Source: Phycisphaeraceae bacterium
Lineage (GTDB): Bacteria; Planctomycetota; Phycisphaerae; Phycisphaerales; Phycisphaeraceae
Length of the DNA: 10,720 nt
Reading direction: 5' to 3'
NCBI GenBank assembly: GCA_020850375.1
Contig: JADZET010000240.1
Span: 1 to 10,720, forward strand
Under the pieces are notes generated by a model. The model was not told the origin of the DNA and did not search any database. It worked only from the letters and a program-made list of their open reading frames with translations. How positions within the stretch are numbered: the first letter of the stretch is position 1; each line of letters opens with the position of its first letter. The translations under genes and the position numbers were made by a program. Below, piece by piece: positions 1-4,586 of the stretch.

Positions 1-186
1 ACCCTCTTCTCCGACCGCATCGAGGCCAAGGACCAGGACTTCCACCGCCGCGTCCGCCAGGGCTACCTCGACCAAGCCGCCGCCGACCCCGCCCGCTATC
101 TCGTCCTCGACGCCAGCCAGAAGCCCGACGAGGTCTTCGACGCCCTGCTCGCCGCCCTGCGCCACCGCTTCTCCCCCTCCCCGTAA
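1..186 (+). CDS. tmk: Thymidylate kinase, C-terminal part (5' end outside window)
   Basis: These are the last 61 residues of a protein read in frame from base 1 to the TAA at 184-186. The segment has the C-terminal signature of thymidylate kinase (dTMP + ATP to dTDP + ADP, a cytosolic step of dTTP synthesis): SDRIEAKDQDFHRRVRQGYL, then DPARYLVLDAS and a final amphipathic helix. In this family the D-R-I/F-E segment follows the lid region, and the dFh-rVr-gY helix packs against the active site. The P-loop and lid lie upstream, outside the window. holB begins 27 bases downstream on the same strand, and tmk-holB adjacency is common in bacteria, which supports the call. Codons end mostly in C, as in the other core genes here. 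Confidence 0.9.
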   Translation, partial: TLFSDRIEAKDQDFHRRVRQGYLDQAAADPARYLVLDASQKPDEVFDALLAALRHRFSPSP

Positions 187-200
187 TCACGCCCGCCTGC

Positions 201-206
201 TACCAT
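201..206 (+). promoter_or_regulatory. Candidate extended -10 box of a leaderless holB promoter
   Basis: TACCAT, preceded by TGC (a TGn extended -10), ends 7 bases before the holB ATG. No Shine-Dalgarno sequence lies in the gap, which reads CCTCCCC. This spacing would place the transcription start at or next to the A of the ATG. No good -35 box is visible. The call rests on pattern only and gains weight from similar boxes before three other genes in the window. Confidence 0.4.
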
Positions 207-213
207 CCTCCCC

Positions 214-1356
214 ATGCACGGCATCCTCGGACAGGACACCGCCGTCCGGCAACTCCTGGGCGCCCTCGCCCACGACAAGCTCCACCACGCCATGGTCTTC
301 CATGGCCCCCCCGGCGTCGGTAAATTCACCACCGCCCTCGCCCTCGCCCAAATCATCCTCTGCCCCACCCCCCGCCCCCGGAAGGGGGACAATGGTGCAA
401 TGGAAGCTTGTGGTCGCTGCCAATCCTGCAAGCTCACCACCACCGACTCCCACCCCGACCTGCACGTCATCCGCAAGGAACTCGCCAACGTCATCATCCG
501 CGACGCCGACCAGGGCGAGCGCACAAAAAGAGGCCCCAAGCTCCGCAACATCCCCATCGACGTCCTCCGCCAGCACCTCGTCGGCGGCGTGATCGACGGC
601 CAGAAATACGTCGAAGCCCCCGTCAGCAAGACCGCCCAACTGGGCCACCGCAAGGTCTTCATCATCGACGAGGCCGAGCTGATCGACCCCATCGGCCAGA
701 ACGCCCTACTCAAGACCCTTGAGGAGCCCCCCGCCGGCACCTACATCCTCCTGGTCACCGCCGCCCCCCAGCGACTCCTGCCCACCATCCGCAGCCGCTG
801 CCAACCCATCGCCTTCGGCGCCTTACCCCCGCAAGTCGTGCAGACCTGGCTCACGCAGCACGCAAAGGAAGTGGATTCCCCGCCCTCATCGCGAGACCTC
901 GACTGGATCACCCGCTTCGCCCAGGGCAGCTTGGGCCGCGCCCAACTCGCCCTGCAATACAACCTCACCGAATGGGGCGCCACCCTCGAGCCCGCCCTTG
1001 CATCCGCCCTTCGCGCCAAGCTCCCCGCCGACTTCGGCGCCACCCTGGCCGAGAAGATCGACGCGCTGGCCCAAGCCTGGGTCGACACCCACGACAACGC
1101 CTCGAAGGAAGCCGCCAACCACCTCGCCGCCGGCCTCCTCCTTTCTTACCTCGCCGACTGGGCCAGAACCCGCCTCGCCGCCTGCGCCGCCGAAGTCGCC
1201 AGCCTCGACATCGACGATCAGGACTCCGCCCTCGCCCCCTGGACCGACGCCATCGACCTCCTCACCCAATCTCAGACAGACCTCGCCTCCAACGTCAACC
1301 TCGGCCTAGTCTGCGACCACCTCGCCCTCCGCTGGAGCCGAACCCTGACCAAATAA
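214..1356 (+). CDS. holB: DNA polymerase III subunit delta' (clamp-loader AAA+ protein)
   Basis: This 380-residue AAA+ protein matches the delta' subunit of the clamp loader, which helps open and load the sliding clamp at primer-template junctions. The N-terminus (ILGQD, then a hydrophobic strand into GPPGVGKF at residues 31-38) is the P-loop region. Four cysteines at 50, 66, 69 and 72 (C-x15-C-x2-C-x2-C) form the zinc module of clamp-loader subunits. HPDLHVI follows at 80-86, the Walker B strand KVFIIDEAE at 147-155, NALLKTLEEPP at 163-173, and the SRC motif at 194-196. The residue after the P-loop lysine is Phe rather than Thr/Ser. This suggests poor nucleotide binding, as is known for several delta' proteins, and argues against DnaX. 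A stretch rich in charged residues (about 90-110) separates the zinc module from the RNIPIDVLR segment. The ATG at 214 starts the conserved ILGQ block, and no ribosome binding site precedes it. The gene lies 27 bases after tmk. Confidence 0.93.
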   Translation: MHGILGQDTAVRQLLGALAHDKLHHAMVFHGPPGVGKFTTALALAQIILCPTPRPRKGDNGAMEACGRCQSCKLTTTDSHPDLHVIRKELANVIIRDADQGERTKRGPKLRNIPIDVLRQHLVGGVIDGQKYVEAPVSKTAQLGHRKVFIIDEAELIDPIGQNALLKTLEEPPAGTYILLVTAAPQRLLPTIRSRCQPIAFGALPPQVVQTWLTQHAKEVDSPPSSRDLDWITRFAQGSLGRAQLALQYNLTEWGATLEPALASALRAKLPADFGATLAEKIDALAQAWVDTHDNASKEAANHLAAGLLLSYLADWARTRLAACAAEVASLDIDDQDSALAPWTDAIDLLTQSQTDLASNVNLGLVCDHLALRWSRTLTK

Positions 1357-1365
1357 AAAAAGAGG

Positions 1366-1456
1366 AAAAAAAAGGGGACACTACACATTATTTCAGCCGT
1401 ATGTGTCTGCTATTACAAGTGTTAGGAGTCTAAAAATGTCTAGTGTCCCCTTTTCC
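1366..1456. repeat. REPIN-like inverted pair of RAYT-associated repeats (copies A and B)
   Basis: Copy A (1371-1389) reads AAAGGGGACACTACACATT. Copy B (1434-1453) reads AAATGTCTAGTGTCCCCTTT, which is its inverted form with one substitution in the 16-base core. The two face each other across 44 bases and could fold into a hairpin about 90 bases long. This is the layout of a REPIN: two REP units in inverted orientation, moved in trans by a RAYT transposase. The same motif flanks the RAYT gene at 3768-4466, which ties the repeat to that enzyme. The pair starts about ten bases after the holB stop, so it could also act on the holB mRNA 3' end, but this is inference. Confidence 0.75.
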
Positions 1457-1501
1457 TCCCCCAAGTGTTAGGAGTTAAAAATGTCTAGTGTCCCCTTTTC
1501 C
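1416..1501. repeat. Tandem direct repeat containing motif copies B and C, 46-base period
   Basis: A unit beginning CAAGTGTTAGGAGT and ending GTCCCCTTTTCC occurs at 1416-1456 and again at 1462-1501, with a one-base length difference after GGAGT. Copy C of the 20-base core (AAATGTCTAGTGTCCCCTTT) is at 1479-1498 and is identical to copy B. A third, truncated piece, CCCCTTTTCCGTCCCC, follows at 1507-1522. The near identity suggests recent duplication by slippage or by repeat insertion next to an existing copy. Confidence 0.85.
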
Positions 1502-1659
1502 GTCCCCCCCTTTTCCGTCCCCGGCCCTTGGGCCACCCATGGAGCATGAAAAGACAGCCGCTTACGACGCTCCGCCGGTCCCAGCGGCATCCCATTTTCT
1601 GAGCAGTCATTCAGGACGCGTCTTGGGGTGGAGGTTAACGACGCTGGCCCGTCTCAGGG

Positions 1660-2409
1660 TCAACAGTCCGACATCAGGGCATGCGCGGCAATTCGGACCT
1701 GTTCCGCGAAGCTCGTCTCGTGGCGACGGCTGTCATCAATCTGCTTACTGGCCGGATTGTCGCTAACGATATGAATCGCCGCTGTCCGGACTCCGGATTG
1801 CGTGGCCAACGTGAACAGGCACGCGGTTTCCAGGTCGATCATGTTGCACTTCTGCCCCTGGAGGTCGGCAATCATGGCGTCACTCTCAAGCAGCAGCGCG
1901 TCGATACTGGCGATCGTCCCTTGGCAGGTCTGGGCTCCCCGGCGATCCGACTCAGCCACTAGCGCCTGCGCCAGAGCCGGATCGCAATGGCTGATGCACG
2001 TCGTGGGACTGTAAGCGCGGCTGGTGCCATCGAAGGCTATGGCGCAATTGGGCACCCCGTAGGAGCCGATGGCCGCTTCCGCCAGCAGGCCGCCAACGTA
2101 ACCGCACGCAATGATTCTCCGCACTCCCAACATGCACAACACTTCCAGATACATCGCAGCCATCGGCGAGCCGAAAACCGGCGGGCATATGCCTACGCGC
2201 CGGCCATCCCGGGTCCCAATAGCGAACAGACCCGTCGTCTGGTAATCGTCAAAGAGGCACGTGAACTGCTCTCGCTGGAACAGGTATGGATTTCCCAGAA
2301 GCATGAGGACGTCCGGAGGGAATGCCGATACACAGCCACGAGTTAGCCAGTTGTAGACATTCTGCCTCATGTGCTGGCGCCAATCATTGCAAGATGCAGG
2401 GTCATTCAC
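1660..2409 (-). CDS. Nucleoside phosphorylase-like protein (PNP/UDP phosphorylase superfamily), substrate unknown
   Basis: The 249-residue protein has the usual length and core of the PNP_UDP_1 fold, whose members cleave the N-glycosidic bond of nucleosides. Visible landmarks are LLGNP at 37-41 (where phosphorylases have G-D-P), GTRDGRRVGI at 65-74, SPMAAMYLEVLCMLGVRRII at 81-100, and IDLETACLFTLATQSGV at 191-207 (the ribose-binding d-M-E-t block, with Leu for Met). The signature IVSDNP follows, with the catalytic Asp at 217. The Arg of the R-V-G-t strand that binds phosphate in uridine and purine nucleoside phosphorylases appears to be replaced by Ala-Cys (101-102), so hydrolysis rather than phosphorolysis is possible. 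The start is GTG at 2409, chosen because a clear GAAAGGA ribosome binding site lies 7 bases before it and an in-frame stop lies just upstream. Codon use is mixed, unlike the C-ending core genes. It follows the radical SAM gene by 184 bases on the same strand. Confidence 0.83.
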   Translation of the reverse strand: MNDPASCNDWRQHMRQNVYNWLTRGCVSAFPPDVLMLLGNPYLFQREQFTCLFDDYQTTGLFAIGTRDGRRVGICPPVFGSPMAAMYLEVLCMLGVRRIIACGYVGGLLAEAAIGSYGVPNCAIAFDGTSRAYSPTTCISHCDPALAQALVAESDRRGAQTCQGTIASIDALLLESDAMIADLQGQKCNMIDLETACLFTLATQSGVRTAAIHIVSDNPASKQIDDSRRHETSFAEQVRIAAHALMSDC

Positions 2410-2416
2410 ATCGATA

Positions 2417-2423
2417 TCCTTTC
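2417..2423 (-). promoter_or_regulatory. Ribosome binding site deciding a GTG start
   Basis: On the minus strand this reads GAAAGGA, 7 bases before the GTG at 2409-2407. An in-frame TGA lies four codons upstream of the GTG, so no longer reading is possible. The site is stronger than those before most core genes of the window. Confidence 0.75.
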
Positions 2424-2486
2424 ATACCGTGGCGGATGTGTGTCAGCAGGTCAAGCGTGGAGCCGCAGGATCCCTAGATGCAAGAG

Positions 2487-2526
2487 TGTCACAGTGGGGT
2501 CTTGAAGGAATGGCTGCACAGTGACA
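2487..2526. repeat. Imperfect inverted repeat upstream of the phosphorylase-like gene
   Basis: TGTCACAGTG (2487-2496) faces CACAGTGACA (2517-2526), pairing at 9 of 10 positions across a 20-base loop. It lies in the 184-base gap between the radical SAM stop and the phosphorylase-like GTG, about 80-115 bases before that start. It could be an operator, an mRNA hairpin between the two genes, or chance. No T-run follows on the minus strand, so a standard terminator is unlikely. Confidence 0.35.
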
Positions 2527-2593
2527 GAGATACTGAAAGTGGGCGTGTGGTCATTGTTTGGCGGTTGAACCGTCCGGGTCATGGGGTACGAGG

Positions 2594-3670
2594 TCACTGT
2601 CTACAATGCAGAGCGACGTAATGACGCATCAGGTCGTCGGCGCTAGTGTGAAGGCGCTGACCGTCGGTACGGCCGTGCTGGCGAACGAGCTCCTGAGCGG
2701 GGATGGTGTTGATGGTGCGCAAGCCGAGGGTATCGTCTCGTTGAAAGCGGTTCAGGATGGTCTCAAGCGATTCGGACCGGAGATTGCCCAGACACCACCA
2801 GGGGTCCATATCGAAAGCGTTGTGGAACACATCGAGGTCGCTGGTGATCAGAAATGCATCAAAGGGACCGGGCGCCACGGTATACCGAAACCAGGGGTCG
2901 CGGGCAAGGATCTGTTGGCAAAGCGACTGCTCCGTGTGCCAAAGTTCGTCGTGGCCAAAGTGACTGCGCGACGATTCGAGCAGATCGGCGGGGATCTGCT
3001 CGGCGTCGGTGAGGGTGGGGCGGAGTGGCTCAACGTCGAGCGTTTGGCCGTTGGCTCCCCAAGCGTGGATGAAGATGTCGAACTTGCCACCCAGGTCGGC
3101 GACGCGCTGGCACAGACGCATTTGCTCGACGCGGCGCAGCAGCGAAGCAAGCTCTGGGATGCCCCGGGTGTTGGCGAAGATCTGCCAGCGGGGCTTCATC
3201 CCTGCGTCGAGCAAACGCTCGGTGGCCAGTAAGGCATCGCGAAACGCGCCACGGCGCTTGTAGAACCAGTCGGTGGCGGCCTCTTCGCCAAAGAAAGTGA
3301 TCTGGCAGGTATCGGGCCCAACCGACTTTGCCCATGGGGCGTAACTTTCGTCGCGTGCCAAGCGCCAGATGCTCAGCAGTTCGTATCGCCAAGGCTTATC
3401 GTCACTAAGCTCCGCAGAAAGGGCATGAAGTTGCCGGTAATGGTCGGGAAAGTCGGGTTCACGAATGGCGGTGGAAACCCAGAGTTTCTTGAAGTGTGGC
3501 TGGTTCTGGTCGGGGCGTCGGTAAGCGCGGAACTGGGCGGTGATGTCCCGCACCTGTTGCTCGGAGATGGGCCGGTTCGGCGCAGCTGGCACCCAGCAGT
3601 GTCGGCAGCGGTTGGGGCAGCCGAACATGTCGAAGCCGATGGCAACCTCGTTGAAGGATAAGGTAGGCAT
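2594..3670 (-). CDS. Radical SAM protein with SPASM-like C-terminal remnant, function unknown
   Basis: The 358-residue protein opens with the radical SAM cluster motif C-x3-C-x2-C at Cys18, Cys22 and Cys25 (FGCPNRCRHCW). This motif binds a [4Fe-4S] cluster that cleaves S-adenosylmethionine to make a 5'-deoxyadenosyl radical. The next blocks fit the TIM-barrel core: an aromatic, charged segment near 60-110, ITFFGEEAATDWFYKRRGAF, then KPRWQIFANTRG. Near the C-terminus, DPWWCLGNLRSESLETIL resembles the G-N-l-r-e-s-l-e-e-i tail of SPASM/twitch domains, but the usual cysteine cluster there is missing. A second auxiliary cluster is therefore doubtful. I do not recognise the substrate. The ATG at 3670 is the first start after an in-frame stop and sits 6 bases after a TAGCAT box with no clear ribosome binding site. 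Codon use is mixed, unlike the core genes. It lies upstream of the phosphorylase-like gene, and the RAYT gene diverges 97 bases away. Confidence 0.9.
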   Translation of the reverse strand: MPTLSFNEVAIGFDMFGCPNRCRHCWVPAAPNRPISEQQVRDITAQFRAYRRPDQNQPHFKKLWVSTAIREPDFPDHYRQLHALSAELSDDKPWRYELLSIWRLARDESYAPWAKSVGPDTCQITFFGEEAATDWFYKRRGAFRDALLATERLLDAGMKPRWQIFANTRGIPELASLLRRVEQMRLCQRVADLGGKFDIFIHAWGANGQTLDVEPLRPTLTDAEQIPADLLESSRSHFGHDELWHTEQSLCQQILARDPWFRYTVAPGPFDAFLITSDLDVFHNAFDMDPWWCLGNLRSESLETILNRFQRDDTLGLRTINTIPAQELVRQHGRTDGQRLHTSADDLMRHYVALHCRQ

Positions 3671-3676
3671 GCGGAT

Positions 3677-3682
3677 ATGCTA
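3677..3682 (-). promoter_or_regulatory. Candidate extended -10 box of the radical SAM gene
   Basis: On the minus strand, TGG-TAGCAT ends 6 bases before the ATG at 3670. It matches TGnTANNNT, with spacing that would start the mRNA at the start codon. No purine-rich ribosome binding site lies in the gap (ATCCGC). No -35 box is evident. Confidence 0.4.
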
Positions 3683-3705
3683 CCATCAAACCCCACATCC
3701 CCAGG

Positions 3706-3719
3706 ACGCCTCCGGGCGT
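3706..3719. repeat. Small hairpin next to motif copy D
   Basis: ACGCC-TCCG-GGCGT is a perfect 5-bp stem with a four-base loop. It is followed within a few bases by motif copy D in the divergent promoter region of the RAYT and radical SAM genes. Classical REP units combine a short palindrome with a GTAG-type tetranucleotide, and GTAG does follow here (3718-3721). This hairpin is not repeated beside the other copies, however, so its role is uncertain. Confidence 0.35.
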
Positions 3720-3722
3720 AGG

Positions 3723-3742
3723 AAAGGGGACACTAGACATTT
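3723..3742 (+). repeat. RAYT-associated motif copy D, upstream of the transposase gene
   Basis: AAAGGGGACACTAGACATTT is the exact reverse complement of copies B and C (1434-1453 and 1479-1498). It ends 13 bases before the TAGACT box and 25 bases before the RAYT start, so it covers the position where a -35 element would sit. Binding of the transposase here could repress its own promoter. This is inference. Confidence 0.8.
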
Positions 3743-3755
3743 CCTCACCCCTTGT

Positions 3756-3761
3756 TAGACT
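3756..3761 (+). promoter_or_regulatory. Candidate extended -10 box of the RAYT gene
   Basis: TGT-TAGACT matches TGnTANNNT and ends 6 bases before the ATG at 3768. The gap (CCCCTC) has no ribosome binding site. The expected transcription start would fall at the start codon. Confidence 0.4.
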
Positions 3762-3767
3762 CCCCTC

Positions 3768-4466
3768 ATGCCCCGACGCCCCCGCAGCTCCCAAGCCGGC
3801 CACGTCTTTCACGCCCTCAATCGCGGCAACTGCCGCATGTCCATCTTCGACAAGCCCGCCGACTACCTCGCCTTCCTCAAGCTCATGGAGGAGGGCCGCC
3901 AGCGTGTCGGTGCGCGCATCCTAGCATACTGCCTGATGCCCAACCATTGGCACATCGTCCTCTGGCCCCGCCGGGCTGAGGACCTCTCGGACTATTTCCG
4001 CTGGGTCTCGACCACCCACGTCCGTCGCTGGCGGGCCCATCGCAAGACCGCCGGCGAGGGTCATCTCTACCAGGGCCGCTTCAAGAGCTTCCCCATCCAG
4101 CAGGACAGCCATCTGCTGACGGCCATGCGATACGTCGAAGCCAACCCGGTGCGTGCCGGCCTGGTCAAGCGCGCCGAGGACTGGCCCTACAGCAGCCTCT
4201 GGGCCGGCGATTGCCCCGCCGAGTGCCGCGTGACGCTCGATGCCCCGCCCGTGCCGCGGCCATCGAACTGGCGGACCCTGGTCAATCGACCCCTGCCGCC
4301 GTCCGACCTCGAGCCCCTTCAGATCAGCGTCAACCGTGGCCGGCCCTACGGCGGCGACCGCTGGATCAGCTCAGCCGCCAAGACCATGAATCTCGCCTCG
4401 ACCCTGCGCGGCCCCGGCCGGCCGAGGAAGCCGAAGACTGTCGCCAAGAAGCCAAAAAATGTGTAG
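3768..4466 (+). CDS. REP-associated tyrosine transposase (RAYT, Y1/HUH family)
   Basis: The 232-residue protein is a Y1 transposase related to IS200/IS605 TnpA, of the RAYT type that nicks and rejoins single-stranded REP DNA. It starts with the basic RRPRSSQAGHVFHALNRGN block. The HUH metal-binding motif is His60-Trp61-His62 within YCLMPNHWHIVLWP. The GHLYQGRFKS block follows at 98-107, and the catalytic Tyr122 lies in RYVEANPVRAGLV. The C-terminal tail has RGRP-G-W (GRPYGGDRW) and LRGPGRPRKPK, a RAYT-type basic extension. All key residues are present, so it is probably active. The last codons (AAT GTG TAG) lie inside repeat copy E, so the motif supplies the stop codon. Copy D lies just upstream. 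Its codon use is closer to the core genes than that of the two leftward genes. Confidence 0.95.
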   Translation: MPRRPRSSQAGHVFHALNRGNCRMSIFDKPADYLAFLKLMEEGRQRVGARILAYCLMPNHWHIVLWPRRAEDLSDYFRWVSTTHVRRWRAHRKTAGEGHLYQGRFKSFPIQQDSHLLTAMRYVEANPVRAGLVKRAEDWPYSSLWAGDCPAECRVTLDAPPVPRPSNWRTLVNRPLPPSDLEPLQISVNRGRPYGGDRWISSAAKTMNLASTLRGPGRPRKPKTVAKKPKNV

Positions 4467-4476
4467 TGTCCCCTTT
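4458..4476 (-). repeat. RAYT-associated motif copy E, overlapping the transposase stop codon
   Basis: AATGTGTAGTGTCCCCTTT is the exact reverse complement of copy A (1371-1389), including the C that distinguishes A and E from B, C and D. The RAYT stop TAG is bases 4464-4466 within it. With copy D it frames the transposase gene as an inverted pair. With copy A it frames the whole island as a perfect 19-bp inverted repeat. Confidence 0.85.
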
Positions 4477-4490
4477 ATTTGATCGACGCC

Positions 4491-4566
4491 CCCTCCGTGT
4501 CTTCTCCGTGCCCTCCGTGTCCTCCGTGGTAAAAATTCTTGCCGCCCCCCCTTCGTGTCCTTCGTG
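4491..4566. repeat. Clustered CTCCGTG / CTTCGTG short repeats
   Basis: CTCCGTG starts at 4493, 4504, 4513 and 4522 (steps of 11, 9 and 9 bases). The variant CTTCGTG starts at 4551 and 4560 (step 9). Each group ends in GTGGT(T)AAAA. On the other strand this is the ACCACGGAGGACACGGAG or ACCACGAAGGACACGAAG type of sequence. I recall this type scattered between genes of planctomycetes and other large-genome bacteria, where it gives false T-T-K-D-T-K or T-R-R-A-R-R peptides. Function is unknown. It lies between the RAYT stop and the cardiolipin synthase start. Confidence 0.8.
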
Positions 4567-4586
4567 GTTAAAAGGTTCTCCCGCCC

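Larger units (their letters stand above)
1357..1659. other. Intergenic region between holB and the island genes, rich in repeats
   Basis: I find no convincing gene in this 303-base gap. Its left half (1366-1522) is occupied by the REP-like motif copies described separately. The right half (about 1523-1659) lies downstream of the leftward phosphorylase-like gene. It contains a short palindrome GGCCCTTGGGCC (1523-1534), which could be a weak hairpin, and otherwise unique sequence. Base composition changes sharply here from C-ending codons to A/T-containing tracts, marking the edge of the accessory segment. Confidence 0.7.

Noticed and set aside
1357..1373. A-rich tract after holB as an intrinsic terminator
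   Set aside because: It is a run of A rather than T on the coding strand, and no GC-rich stem precedes it. The downstream A/B inverted pair could form a hairpin but has no clear T-run timed for termination.
1366..1501. CRISPR array
   Set aside because: Only two near-tandem direct copies plus one inverted copy exist. There are no regular spacers and no cas genes, and the same motif flanks a RAYT gene.
1488..1766. Small plus-strand open frame starting in repeat copy C
   Set aside because: It begins inside the repeat, is Pro/Ser-rich, lacks a ribosome binding site and runs into the antisense of the phosphorylase-like gene.
2558..3232. Plus-strand open frame of 224 codons opposite the radical SAM gene
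   Set aside because: It has no recognisable motifs, while the minus strand carries a clear C-x3-C-x2-C radical SAM protein over the same bases.
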